From NCBI GenBank assembly GCA_964020085.1, contig CAXHUQ010000355.1:7501-71500 (forward strand): DNA of 64,000 nucleotides. Direction: 5' to 3'. The notes below the pieces were generated by a model that had not been told where the DNA came from, ran no database searches, and was given only the letters and a program-made list of their open reading frames with translations. This stretch comes from Micromussa lordhowensis (lineage: Eukaryota; Cnidaria; Anthozoa; Scleractinia; Lobophylliidae). Of this stretch, positions 23,601 to 36,026 are shown piece after piece. Numbering within the stretch: position 1 is the stretch's first letter; every line of letters begins with the position of its first letter. Made by a program: the position numbers and the translations under genes.

Positions 23601-26600
23601 TAACATTCTCTTTCCCGTATCCCCCTTTCCCCTCTGCTGTGTTGTTACTTAATTGCAATAATCTTTACAGAAGGTTGCAAACACACACTGAGAAGGCAGA
23701 AGTGTGGATATAACTATCCTGCAAATGTAAACAAGAATATCAAACCGTTTCCCGACATTTGTTTATTTGTCTTGCCAGACTTGGATCCTTGCATCGACGT
23801 GACATGTCATTATCACTGCCTGTGTAAAGCGTTTGGACCAAATGATGCTCGCTGCGTTGCTGTTGACAGTTGTCCATCCTACCAAGAACCAGTCTGTTCA
23901 TCAAATGGCACAACATACGACAATGAGTGTTTGTTTCGACAGGAAATGTGCATTCAGCGACTGAATTTCTCTGTGCAACACCCTGGTAGTTGTGAAGGTT
24001 GGAAATTGTTTTACTTTGAAGTTCCTGACGATATCGATGAAGATGATGGTGATTATGATTAACAAACCGGAGTAGTTTAAATAGTTTGTACTGATCAGTG
24101 TTTGTACTTTTACTTTTAAAGGATTTCCTTTCCAGCGAGGTCGCCGCCACATGCCACACATTCCTTCACTAGGATATTCTCATTGTGAAGTGATTCGCTT
24201 CAAGCCTTATGTGTTTTATCCTGACAAACCGCTTGAGGTTCAGATTACTGTCAACCATATCGACACCAGTGACAAGTCATATGTACATGATGCCGCTGTG
24301 TCGTGGGTCGAAAATGTCAGTTATGATCGATTCACTGCGTGTGTGATGGCGGCTGGCTACAATGAGCGAAAATCAAAATCTAACGTGACAGTTGATTGGA
24401 TGGCGTACCAAGGGGCTCCAGTGGGTGGCGTTGCCGGGGAAGTACGAATATCACAATGGTGGACAGGAACGACTTGTAAATCTGTCAATTTTCCATCGGT
24501 TGGTATTTTTTCCGTTCCATGTGACAGCTTTTGCTGACCAAGAAAAATTTTGTATAGCCTACAGTTATTGGATTCAGCCCAATTTAATACGATTTCATTG
24601 CGACTTATAGAACTAAGATGTTACTTTTCATTCATACATTTTATAGAGCATATTTCCAAATCTTCGTGACTCAGTTAAACAGCTGTAAGGCAAGAATAAC
24701 AACAGTAGTAGCATGAGTAAGAGGAACATGAACGGTAACAGCTTGTGTTTTGTTGATGATTTTCTGTGCAGGGAAAGTTTTCAGTGATACCTTCAGTGTT
24801 TGTTACTGCTGCGCACTACCGTGCAGGACTCAAGCGTGACGCTGCCAGTGTGTGGATTGAAGACGTCACGCAATCTTCCTTTAAAGTTTGTTTGAGAGAG
24901 CTGCAGAACTACGCAGGATCTCACGACGATGTTTATACTGTAAGTGTCTACACCTTCCTTTACTCACCACCCAGGAGAAACTGAGAGATTTTTATAGTTT
25001 ATTAACACGTCAGACTATTCAGTTAATCTCCAGAAGCTGGTCTTATGCCCTGCCGACTCAGTTTGTAACACACGTTACCATCCATACATATTAAGAAAAA
25101 ATAGAATCTGGATTTAGACTTTTAGTGAATGGTTATCTCAATTAATTTTGTGAATAAAACCTATTTCTATCTTAATTCCCGAGATAATGTTTATTTATTT
25201 TTCTCTCTTTTAGAAATGGTTGGCGTTTTCGTCTCTCCATAAGCCTCTATTCACAGAACATAGTTCAGTCTATTTTGCTAACGCTCAAAATCCACCTGTA
25301 GATTACAACAACGCCTATTGCAAGGTTGGTATCTCTCTTCTTAGCCTTCTTAGCCTAGAGTTCCTTTTTCAAAAGTTTCAAGAGTTACAGAAAATGTGAA
25401 TTTAAACTATACTGCAGGTTATTATTTCGTTTGCTAGTGGAGTCAAAGTTAGATGACAACAGCCCGTCTAATGAACGTTTTTCTGTAGGATATCCTCTTC
25501 ACTGAGAAGTACAACAGTACCCCGAATGTGTTTGTTTCCGCAAACCATTCATCCAACGGTGGAAATCGACAACCAGTACACAATGGAATAACTGCTTGGG
25601 TGGAGGTAATTTCCTTTATTCCCTTCTTTAGGCATTTCCATAGCAACTGCATTTTTGACAGTGTAAGAAGGCGGAATTTGAGAGATATCTACTAGGGGCA
25701 AATAATATGATATTGATATGTGTTACGACAAGGAAAACCCAAGGAGGTATCAAATTGCTTTTATTTCCGAAGATAATGTTCATAATATCACCTTAAGCGT
25801 TGTGAAATGTTCTTTTCCACAAAAGTTTCGGAGACAACTGATTATTTTTATTCCTTTTTTTGCAGTACATCAATACGACTGGAGTCCGAGTTTGTTTAAA
25901 AGAGTTGTACGAGACAAAATATGATCCACTGTCTATCTCATACACTGTGCTGTCAGGTGAGGACAAAATAGTTCATCGTTAAGTGGTTTAGTTTACTTAG
26001 TATTCATATTTTAGTATTTCTGTGTCTTACACTGTTAAGGAAAAAAGCTTCAGCCGATTCTTTTTACTTTGATGGCCAGAAGTTGTTTTCATAACAAACG
26101 AAGTAAAATGTTTCAGTCAGCAGTAAAAATGCCAAAAAACACGTGGAGGCTTTGTTGAAACAAGAAAACAACAATTCCCTTAAAACACTCAAGACATTTT
26201 TAACGATTGATTTCATGGATTTATTTTTGTTTACATCTACAGACATTTGCCAGCCAGGATGGACTTACTTTGGTGGTTATTGCTACTTTTCAAGCCCCGC
26301 ATGCGCCACATGGTTGACCGCTGAGTCAAACTGTTCTGAGATGAACTCTGATCTGGTGACAGTGCACAACCAGGAGGAAAACGTATTTATTCAGCACCGT
26401 CATGCTGGTGATAGATCATGGATAGGGCTGAATGACCGCAGCGTTGAAGGCTCTTTTGTGTGGACAAACAAAGAAATCAGCAGTTTTAGGTTCTGGGCTC
26501 CAAAACAACCAAACAACTGGAACAACGAAGACTGTGTGCACACTCTTGGCGTGCGGCATGGATACACTTGGAATGACGTGCCATGTGATAACTGCTTCAA

Positions 26601-29600
26601 CTTTACTTGTTTTACAGGTGATAAATCTCTTGTTTAATGCAGTTAATGCACATTCTGTAATCTACTAATAAAAGTAATAGACTCCCCAGAATTTAGGCAG
26701 GATAATTTTGCGCCCTTAAATTGGTTTCATGGTTAATTTTCAAAAATAATTCGTCGCAAGCGAATACTGTCATTCATTCATTTGATGTCCAGTTCAATTT
26801 TTTTCAAACTTATTTTTTTTTAGATCTGGAGGAGTGCGCTACAAACACTCACAACTGTGACGTGAATGCAGATTGTGTGAATACTGTGGGCTCATATTCC
26901 TGTAAGTGTAGAGTTGGATATACCGGAAATGGACAAACTTGCAATGGTAAGAAAGAACAAAAAAAAACATACAAACAACATCTAAGCTGCAACAATAGAT
27001 TTGATGTTTATGTTGAATGTAATAACATACTCACTTGATTTTTAACAACTATGAAATCTTCCCTGCATTGACGGGCTTTGAAAAAACTGTAGGGCATTGA
27101 ATAACTGTAACCAACCCGGCTCTTGTGCAATCAGAATACTGATAGAGAAAAGTTTACCCCTGTAATAACTTTATTTTTAACACTACATTTCAAAGCTGGC
27201 ACCAATGGCTTAGAACCTGGGTGACTTAAATCATAGTTCAACGTTTATCCATATTTAGTTCTTTAATCTTGTTTTAGACATGGACGAGTGCTCTTCAAAC
27301 TCGCATAGCTGTGATGCTAATGCTGTCTGTAACAATACTCGTGGATCTTACACTTGCGCGTGTAAACCTGGATATTCAGGAGATGGCAAAAATTGCACTG
27401 GTAAGTTATTTTCACTTAACAAGAACTACATAACAATTATTCCATGATTCCGAGTTGGATATGAAGTGATAAAATAACCAACGAGCGCGTGGCGCGAGTT
27501 GGTTATAATCACTTCATATCCGACAAGGGAAAAGGAATAATTGTTTTAGTAAATTCTCAAACCGGGTTTTGCCGCCGATTTTTATTTCGGCCATTATAGA
27601 GGGCTGAAGTTGAAAACTTCGTGCGGAAAATTTTTAAACTTGGCGCACTATTTTCCATATGACGTAAAACTCCGACTATTGGCTCATAGTCGGATTTTTT
27701 AGCCAATCAAAAAGCTAGAAATGCAATAGTCGGAGCTGAGAATTTACTAAAAAGTTATTAGTTGAAAACAACAGCAACAACTCTGCGAAATGAGTGCACA
27801 CGTATTATCATAAAACTCCTTTCTTCGGATTTGTTGAACATGTATTATAACCAACGCACCAGCAATAACTTAGTTCAATACAACTGAGAACAACTCGAAC
27901 TTTTAATGTGACTACACATGTTACCAGTGGTTTCTAGGATAAAAGTGCACATAATTTGTTTATTTACTAACTTTGCCGTGTTTCTTATTACCAACAGATA
28001 TCGATGAGTGTGTCAGCGGTGTACACGACTGCCACCGTTCAGCTTCATGTACAAACACTGTAGGATCCTACACATGTACGTGTAACCATCCTTTATCAGG
28101 AGACGGAAAAACTTGTAGGTACACCGCGGCAGGTGAGTATTTAACGTTGATTGCGCTTCAATTCAGGTAACAGTGGGTAGAGCTAAGCTGAAATTGTCCC
28201 TCAAACATGATGTCAGAAACAACAACAAGAAATACCCCTGAGATTTCGTCGTAATAGCAAACTGCTTTCTTTTGTGAAATAGTTTGAAGAAAAACAATTT
28301 GCCAAAGCTAATTCATGAATGGTGCATCTCAGCGGTTGATATTGGGCAAAATTCGGACCGCTCAGGGAACCAATAGAAATTCTTCTTTCCATCTTCGATA
28401 AGTTTGCCATACTGCAAGGACTGTTACTGTTACAATTAAAAGAGGACACGACTCAGTAATGTTGTTTGCTACCTCCTTGCTACTACAGACACGCTTTGAC
28501 ATCAACACTAACTCCATTCAGAAAGGAGGGGGGTGGGGTGGAGAGGAAAATTTCCACGTGGACTTAAACTATTTAGAACGTTTTTCAAAATTTCAATATT
28601 TACAAAATCTGTCAAATTTCGTAGCTTTATCTGCCGCTGATTTTTCCATCGAGAATTCCGACGTCGACGCTGAGCATTGGTTATGATATTACGTTTTCCT
28701 GACAAACACTATCCGAATATTTTGCTGTTAGGAATTTAACATCATGTATTAAGAATATAGATCACTGCGAGCCAAAATGCTGGACGTGGTATTCCAGATA
28801 AAAACTATTTTAAGTTGCACGATGGGTGGCATATAACGACCACACATAAAATATGTTTCCGAACAAACAATACAGCTTTAGTCAGCGTCACATTTACGGA
28901 TAAGTAAAGATGGTCACCTTTATGACTGGTGAAGATGAGAGTGTTATTGATTCTTACCAACATAACCCATTAAAACATATTCTAGGTACAAAATGGATCC
29001 AAAGAACGTTCTTATATGTTATTCTTGCAGCGGGTCTTAAAACTTCCAGCATTGTGGGAAACAGCCAGAATTTTTTGACATGGCTGGATAAATGGTTAAA
29101 GCCTGTGACTCGTCAATCTTCTTACTGGAATCGCTGTTACCAGGCAACTGTAAATGGCTGGTCTTCCTCTACCTTCCATTCAAACTGTGACGGCAAAGGT
29201 CCCACTGTCACAATCATTCGTGTTGGAAAATATATTTTTGGAGGATACACGAGTGTCTCCTGGAGTAAGTGACATGATCAATTTCATCTTATCACAGGCC
29301 ACCCAAGCTCAAGCTGTGAGTCAGCGATTATCATTTTGCGCAATAGAGGTCACAAGAGTTTAAAAAGGAATTAAAAAAATGAATATTTACAATATGGTCT
29401 AGGAATTTAAGGTTAGAAAATTCTTAACAAAACGCCTTACCTTACTTCCACTATGTATAACTTGTTCTGTTTACCTATATCTTCACTGATTCGGGAGATA
29501 TCGAAATGTAAGACTTTTATAGAAAGCGGTAACTTACCACAATCGCTTCGATTCATTAAAGTAAGGGAATAGAAAGAAAAGGAAATACCAAAGAAAGGAA

Positions 29601-30388
29601 AGTAAGTCAGCCACGCTAACAATTTTCTTAGGTCAACTCATCGCGATAAACTGGCTGATAACGGTATGGTGTTCTTGGCTAACTGACAGCTTGACAGCTC
29701 GATTCTTAAGTAATTTATAAAATAGCGCATGGAAATCAGATTCAGTCTGAAATCAGGACAGCAGTTCCCAGTCTCTCACGGGGCTTGCTCATACCAGAAT
29801 TGAAATTATTGAAAACTTGAACCACATTAAACATACAGGAACAAGAGAACTTAAGATTAACACTACAAGAAATAATTCTGACCTACAAATAATAGCACAG
29901 TCTATTCCATCTACAGCTGCTCTTCAAATTATCAAAGGAGCACCAATCAAATTATCGTTGAAATACGACATTAAGAAACTGTCCAAAGTGTCAGTAAACA
30001 TCATAAATGTTGGACTTCTTTTTCTATTGTGTATTTCAAATTAGGTTCCGGTTGTTCATATCACTACGATTCAGCAGCTTTTCTCTTCTCATTGGTTAAC
30101 AAGCCTGGTTGGCAGCCACTAAAGCTCGATCAAACAGGAAGGTTTAGTTATCGGAGAAGTCATTCTATCTACAGCTGCTCAGACCGTGGACCAACATTTG
30201 GAGGAGGATACGACATTTACATTGCCAGCAACGCTGCATCAAACACCAACTCATACTCAGACTGGCTTGGCTACACCTACGCCCCGCCAGCTGGCAACAG
30301 CTATCAATCCTCCTTCACACGATCATTCCTGGCCGGTAGTTATCACTTCCGACCTGACGAAGTCGAAGTGTTCTATGAAACTACCTGA
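10926..30388 (+). CDS. Secreted H-lectin-like x6 / Kazal / C-type lectin / EGF x3 / TLDc-like protein
   Basis: Exons: 10926-11004, 11531-11886, 21557-21721, 22294-22404, 22950-23075, 23455-23551, 23671-23997, 24122-24498, 24772-24939, 25214-25324, 25489-25605, 25866-25956, 26243-26617, 26824-26946, 27278-27400, 27998-28132, 29031-29264, 30045-30388. All have GT-AG borders, phases agree, and the total is 3459 nt (1152 aa plus stop). Exon 1 encodes a signal peptide ([14 protein letters not shown]). Six repeats of the form FxxPF..P.V.....AVWVE......FxIC.....VxW follow (three, a Kazal domain with [15 protein letters not shown], three more), resembling H-type lectin domains. Then come a C-type lectin domain ([19 protein letters not shown]), three EGF modules (each starting D-x-x-E-C, calcium-binding type) and a TLDc-like tail ([21 protein letters not shown]). 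The tail resembles coral uncharacterized skeletal organic matrix protein 5. Extracellular carbohydrate/matrix binding is inferred; the exact role is unknown. Confidence 0.85.
11225..11521. repeat. 39-bp direct repeats flanking a MITE beside a splice acceptor
   Basis: Positions 11225-11263 and 11483-11521 are identical over 39 bp (beginning ACGTGCAATCATTTC). They enclose the MITE 11266-11474 plus 8 bp (TACTTTAT). The second copy ends nine bases before lectin-gene exon 2 and supplies its polypyrimidine tract. This is far longer than a normal transposon target duplication. Confidence 0.85.
11266..11474. mobile_element. MITE, TTTAGTAAATTCTCA ends, copy 1
   Basis: 209 bp with 15-bp terminal inverted repeats TTTAGTAAATTCTCA / TGAGAATTTACTAAA and internal palindromic ACTCCGACTATTGGCTCATAGTCGGAGT. 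A close second copy is at 27545-27751, in another intron of the same gene. No coding capacity. Confidence 0.85.
11887..14005. other. Intron 2 of the lectin/TLDc gene, left part
   Basis: No exon or named repeat recognised between the donor at 11887 and the left target duplication of the BEL/Pao element. Splice phases of the flanking exons (both phase 0) show that no extra exon is needed here; the paralogous intron 24499-24771 is only 273 bp. Confidence 0.55.
14011..14276 (+). repeat. 5' LTR of BEL/Pao element
   Basis: 266 bp. It shares with 21094-21402 the blocks GTCTGTCACGTTT, CGCGACAGTGAGTTTTTCAG, AAGGCGTAAGTTTTCTGTCG, AATAAACCTGTTCAA and GCACCCGCGACGGTACA. It lacks two short segments present in the 3' LTR (about 21144-21165 and 21200-21230). 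AATAAA near 14214 is a candidate polyadenylation signal. Confidence 0.9.
18407..18551 (+). mobile_element. SINE (145 bp) inside the BEL reverse transcriptase
   Basis: Bounded by an 11-bp target duplication AGTAGCCAATT (18396-18406 and 18552-18562). The body contains GGTAACCCTGCGATGGACTAG and CCTGATGAGCCACTAGGC blocks recalled from the 3' region of invertebrate SINEs and ends in a T-rich tail. Insert plus one duplication is 156 bp, a multiple of three, so it did not shift the surrounding frame but brought its own stop. No Pol III boxes are visible, so it is probably 5'-truncated. Confidence 0.8.
20511..20662. mobile_element. Palindromic MITE inside BEL integrase
   Basis: About 150 bp with inverted ends CTGGCCCCAGTTGTTCAAAGG / CCTTTCGAACAACCCAGGCCAG and inner arms GGATAACGCTATCCACCGGATAA. 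GGCC occurs at both edges and may be the target duplication. It interrupts the integrase catalytic core reading frame. Confidence 0.85.
21094..21402 (+). repeat. 3' LTR of BEL/Pao element
   Basis: 309 bp, TG...CA ended, paired with 14011-14276; see that entry for shared blocks. Immediately followed by the right AAAAG target duplication. Confidence 0.9.
27433..27544. repeat. Palindromic element next to MITE copy 2
   Basis: Inverted ends ACAATTATTCC / GGAATAATTGT and inner arms GGATATGAAGTGAT / ATCACTTCATATCC around a GCGCGTGGCGCG loop. It ends exactly where the MITE at 27545 begins. Intronic, between EGF exons 2 and 3. Confidence 0.8.
27545..27751. mobile_element. MITE, TTTAGTAAATTCTCA ends, copy 2
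   Basis: 207 bp, same family and orientation as 11266-11474, differing by a few substitutions and small indels. Located in the intron before the third EGF exon. Confidence 0.85.
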
Positions 30389-32164
30389 AGAAATCGCGGA
30401 GCTTGGAGTCTGGAGCCCTGTGCAGTAAAATTAAATCTTTGCAAATATATAAGGGTATATACAAACTGTTAGTAAATTATAGAAGTGCAATGTAATCTGA
30501 AAATTTCAATATCACCGATGGTATGTCAAACAGTAGGCTAGTACAAAATCGAGTAGTCACGTGTAAGATTAAGACAAACAGTTTACTTTGAGCTTATTTC
30601 TTTGGTAATTGCCATTAAAGGATGGTTTCATGACTCGGTGTTATAACAAGCTAGGACGTTAGCCGAGTTCATGACTTCTTAATGAATTTTCCTTTAAGAC
30701 TTTCATGTAACTCAGGAAAACGGGGCGATAGGAGTAATGTTTCTCATTAGAATTCCTTTCGCATGTTTTGATTAATACATATACTGTTGATCCGATCGGA
30801 TAAAAGTAGATAACTTCTTTGTGTGCCCAGAGTTAGTCCTTCGCGCGGAATAAAAACAATCAATTTTCATAAATAATTTCGAAATTTTCTCGAAAAATCT
30901 GAGGGCATCCGTAAAATTTGGGCATCAGTCATTATGCTTTCACAAATCACAGTCTGTAGTTTATGAACTACATGTGGGTCAGTAAAAAAAATGAACAAGG
31001 TAGTAGTTTATACTTACGCTATAACTTGTACATGCGCAGAACCGTGAAATTATCCCTTAAAAAGGAGAATCTTGTTACTGAGTTTCATCATACCAGGAGG
31101 ATAGGTTCCACAGGCTACAGGATTCCAGCTGGTTTTGATTTCTTATGTTATTCAAGTAAAGTGGATTTAGTAAAAGTGGATTGAGAATGCACGATAGTGC
31201 AGGGATTTTTTCTTTGTTTGTAGTAATTATGAACCGTCTTTTGAGAGTGCTAATGTAGAAAATAAATACTAGTGTCAGACACACCGCTATTAAAGCTTGT
31301 AACAATAAAATAGAGCAGGGTGGAAATATCGCGTTGTTGTCTGTTTGCGTTCGTTCTTATTTAGGAGGAGAGAAACTTTTTTCATGACTTTTACTGTGAA
31401 TTCCCAATGTCCAATTGTCGCTGTGAGACTCGCCTTTAGGGAATAGTAGTTCCGAAAGCTCCCAATCAAGTCTTGAACGTGTTTTTGTTGAATACGTATT
31501 CCATCATTATCTACTGGTGCGATTTATTAAAGAAATTAGAAACTCCACCAGCACGCACGTTTTTCTTTTGTTAGAAATTTAGTTATGTGAAAGAGAAACA
31601 AAAATATATTATTTGAGAGATATCAGAATTTTTATTTTACTTGAAAAACATTTTATAATATTGATGATAACTTTCTACTGAAACAAGTTGCTTAGCCTGG
31701 CTTAACCTGTGCGCATGCGTCATACATTGCGTGCGTAATCAAGATAAAAATAAATTTATCAGGATATCTGCAAATTATTCACAGCCATTGGTCTTCTTGC
31801 TTTAGGACAAAATACAATGTTTACAATGAACATTGTGTTTGAAAATGGAATTTTACAAAAAAAAATGCAACATTGTATTATGCTTAATGCAGAGCTCTCG
31901 TTTAGCTGTCTTGTCAGTCGTTAGCTTTCAAAATTATGTGAAATATTTTATTTCTTATCAAATCGAGATCTATTTTGCTTCAAAATACAAGGAAAGCAGT
32001 ACAAACAAAACGTATACTTGGTTTGTAATAGCAATCTTTACTTTCGAGTTTACGAACTTCTGGAGATAACAATAATAACAATAATAATCTGATACAACAT
32101 TTGCGTTAGAGATGCCACTCGTTTTCGATCCAAGTGCTTCTTTCGCCGGGTTTGAAGGAATTCC
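30389..32164. other. 3' flank of the lectin/TLDc gene
   Basis: No further exons. AATAAA motifs near 30850, 31261 and 31305 are candidate polyadenylation signals of the upstream gene. The rest is AT-rich sequence without recognised features. Confidence 0.45.
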
Positions 32165-32400
32165 AGTTTTTCGCTATTCCATGAAGTACTGTTTATTGTG
32201 TAGTAAAAGGTGGCTTTAACTCTTAGGTCTGTGGATGAATCAAACTGTGTGACCATTTAAAATAAAGCTATTGAACAGTACTTTCAAGTGGTACTGTTTA
32301 TTATGCTGTACAAGGTGGTTCTAACTTTCAAGTCTGTGGATGAGACCCAAGTGTGTAGCTGAGGAATACTTTCAAGTGGTACTGTTTATTTTGCCGTGTC
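32165..32400. repeat. Degenerate tandem repeat of coral satellite-like unit
   Basis: Repeated block: GTACTGTTTATT...GGTGGTTCTAACTTTCAAGTCTGTGGATGA...AAAGCTATTGAACAGTACTTTC, with about two and a half units of roughly 100 bp. Related units occur at 36362-36730. Confidence 0.75.
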
Positions 32401-32744
32401 AAGTTTCTCATCCTTAGCTTGTCAGCTATCGACGTGAGACAATCGTGAACAATGGACAACACAGGTTTAGGTCACTGGGCTTGCTCTGTTTTCTAAGGGT
32501 GTTTGACAAGGAATCAACAAACTCTCCAAGTTTGGATAAACTTTGGTTATGTGGCTGGCTACATAACCGCTTTAAAAATCATTTCAATTCAATGTCAATT
32601 ACAAACAAATGAAGGAAGCCCTACGCAGCAAAAGTGAGGAACAAAATCCACCAGAGCTTGCTTGGGTAAAGTGAAGCAGCCCTACCCAAGCCCCAACAAT
32701 AGGGGACTTCAGTCAAATACTAACGCTAGCAAGTAAGATATGCG

Positions 32745-34421
32745 TTTTATTGCATTTTGACTGGTGCCGTGTGTTTTGATTTAGCTCGAAGCTGATGGCG
32801 GAATTTGCCATTTTCTTCCTGAACGCATTTTGTTTCTGTGGTTTTTAAAAGGTTTCTGTGTAAAGCTGCGTTTATAGGTTGCAGGGCTGGTTATATGTTC
32901 GTGACATATTTTCAGTGCTCGAGGGTAAGGTAGGAAGAACAATAGAAGATGTGGAGACGGAAAGAGTTTGCACGGGTACAGGAAACAGACAAACAATCAA
33001 AGAGAGAGGCACAAATAAAAACTTCAACTGCAGGCAATCTAGTTTCAGCTCTGCTAGAAATTGCTTGGATTCAACTTGATAAAAATGTAATAGAACTTTC
33101 GGTAAGTGGTGACTTTCAATGGGGTCACTAAACAATTGAGCTGTGAGAAGAGCTGTCAGCTTATGCAAGGTTAAAGATTCAGTGTTTGTACACATCTGAG
33201 ACAATCACGAAGTGTTCACTTATAGATTGGAATCGATGGAGATTCGACTGTGTTGTTGTTATCTTAGCTCATTGTATTTTGGTGATGCACTATGTACTCA
33301 CGTGAGCTGCTAAACATAATCAAAAGTTTTTTTTTTGCCAATGGAGACATATTGGGGAAGTGTTGGGGGACGGGGGGGGGGGGGGGGTATAACACAACGT
33401 TTTTCTATTTCCTTGTTTCTCGGCAGTTTTATGGTTTGTCAGTTCATGAATAATTAAATTCATGTTGTTATAAGTGAGGCTCTTTCTCTTTCTTTGTAGA
33501 AGCACTTTAAAAATTTTGTAACAGAAAGGAAGCGTGCCATGAGCGCTCGCCTCTTGCGTCAGCTTGCCTTCATGTTGTTTTTATAGTAACGCATTTTAAT
33601 ACAATTCACTGATATTTTTTCCTGCTGACGTGAAACAACATCCAGCAATTACTCAAAAAGAGTCAAAACTAACAACAGAAAATCATGAAAGCGGTATCTA
33701 ATAGTATGTAATTGTGTAGTAACTACTTCAGGGGTTAGGTAAACTCATTCTGAGATTGCTGACACACTTGAAACATCATGAAACATTCCAAACTTGATCC
33801 GAAAGCCACTAAGTATTATTGCGGCTGAAAGAATAACAGACACGTTGTGACAGAACAGTCTTTGAGCTAAGAATGGCCATTTATGGACAGTTTTCTGGGA
33901 AAATATAAAAAGTGTCGCAGTTGCAGACAGTCCCTGTGAAGTGGTAGAGATACATTTTGGAAGACAATACTGATTTTATAAGCCGGAAATAGAACGGACA
34001 TTTCCTAACGCACACTGAAGGAAAAGAAAGCACATTACGCCGTCGACTGTATTGGGGAATCCTTGTTTACAATATTTGCCCATTAGCATAAGCAATTCTG
34101 TTTTTGACGGAGTTACAAATAAATCAGTTCTGAATATTGAAAGGTCATAGTACGATTAACTCTGTCAATGAATATGAGCCTGATGTATTGAATACTTTTT
34201 GTGCAACACATGTTTAAAAACTCAAAATTTAACAAAGAATGTATGAGCTCATTAGCGCTTTTGCCACCCAGGAATTTTGTAGTTTTTGAAAGACAATTTC
34301 TCCCTGAATATAACACCCAAAGAGCTAAAAAATTCACCATGTACTAAGTTTCACTAGCTGTCTAGCTGCTTGAAGTCACTTATATCTTTCATGTTGCCTT
34401 CTGTACGCAAAGCCGTATGCA

Positions 34422-34453
<32 letters not shown>

Positions 34454-34622
34454 TGAATCCGCCTATAATTGAAGGAGTTGCTGAGCTTACGAACACATGT
34501 AATCAGTTTTCATTTTAATTCAAACCCCGATAACAAAGTGCCAAGGGACTTTCTAGGAAGTCATTTGCTCGGTGTATCTCGTGTTCAGCGATATGATAAG
34601 TAATAGTAACAAAATCGGACGA
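32745..34622 (-). repeat. Inverted segmental duplication, right arm
   Basis: Reverse-complement counterpart of 8660-10045, most similar at 32790-32960 and recognisable through 33060-34060 and 34480-34622. About 420 bp (34060-34480) are absent from the left arm and look like an insertion. A G15 run near 33370-33388 lies inside. No gene is assigned. Confidence 0.75.
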
Positions 34623-34694
34623 CCGCGTAGTACGAGTATGATTACAGATCGAATTGGACGACAGGAAGTCTTATTACCAATTAATCATAAAAAT

Positions 34695-34900
34695 AGACGT
34701 ACATGTATTCGGCTAACGTGTTTACATCCTTGTTGCCACCCAATTCAGATTTTTGGGAGGACACAATTGTTCTGTTTGCACGTACCCTCATGCACGCAGT
34801 TACGCGTAGCAAATTGCACAATTATATCCTCCCAAATGAATCATCATGTGATCTGAATTGGGTCGCAACAAGGATGTAAACACGTTAGCCGAATACGTCT
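34695..34900. mobile_element. MITE with about 50-bp inverted ends
   Basis: Left arm begins AGACGTACATGTATTCGGC and runs through GTTTACATCCTTGTTGC to ATTCAGAT; the right arm is its near-complete inverse, ending GCCGAATACGTCT. 206 bp, no coding capacity. Confidence 0.85.
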
Positions 34901-35010
34901 GTTACAATTTCCGAGAAAATAAGAATAGCCAAGTTATGAAAGAAGGGGAAAATTTGTATTAAAATGCTGACAAAGGAGAAGTAAATTGTTTCATGTCGCT
35001 CTGAAATTGA

Positions 35011-35042
<32 letters not shown>

Positions 35043-36026
35043 GATTGGCTTGTTGAACTGCGGGGAAAAACATGACAATAAAACGCATTGTTGGAAAACA
35101 AAAACTATGTAACAAGTAACTATCTTATATTTAAAATTTAGTTGTTACTTCTATTCTCAATGGTCACTTCTAAAGATACAGTTTTATTTTCCAGCAATAG
35201 TTTTATTGTCATGTTCATCCCCGCAGTTTGCGTGTTTAATGTGAGTTTAATTTGCACGTGAATGAAATCTCAGTTTCATATGAAAGGATGAGCACAAAGG
35301 TCTACTCCCTCAAGAGGCCAAAGGTAATTCAGAAATGGCCTATTTGCATCGTAAAGTATTTACTGTTTATTTTTTTTACCTTAATTAGAATCTCAGATCA
35401 AAGAGAAAAGCTACTGAACGGTAAATCATTACTTTTTTGACCGAACAAGAGGACTAAGTTGGTTCAAAGTTGATAGAAAGGAAGAGAATTCTATTTAGAT
35501 CTACTGGATAGCTACGCATATGACATATTGTAATAATAATGCAATTAAATTATTCCTTGTGATTATTCGAATTAAGAAATATCTTAATAAATTACTCCTA
35601 CGGCTGAAATACATTTCAATCTGAGATCATGAAGACAGTATCTCTGTATAACTGTTAATAAAACATCATTGTTTTGTTTGGATCATTTGAATTATTAGGA
35701 CTGCATTTAGTTGTTTACCAATCAAACTGAACTGAATTGATGCACTACAACAATGTAATTAATAACATTTAATTGATTCTTGAAAAGTATCTTGTTTTGC
35801 CACATTTGTCTACATGACAATGTCCTTAAAAATATAAATTACAAGCTTACAATCCCTGAAGAGATAAAAATTTATCAACAGTTTATAGAAACAAACATGT
35901 ACCTCTAAAGTTTTGATTCACCTTAAGCCTTGATCTTCACACCTGTAACAAACTTGTTACTTTATGGGTGAATTGTATTACCTGCAGGGAAGTTAACCCA
36001 TCAAACAAACTCAACCGAAACAGATG
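34901..36026. other. AT-rich sequence downstream of LDAH
   Basis: No exon recognised. This is the 3' side of the minus-strand LDAH gene and may include its 3' UTR. Several AATAAA/TTTATT motifs are present but none can be singled out. Confidence 0.4.

Noticed and set aside
23724..23778. Possible 52-bp mini-intron (AAT|GTAAAC...TTGCCAG)
   Set aside because: Removing it shifts the frame into a stop; reading through keeps the Kazal domain in phase.
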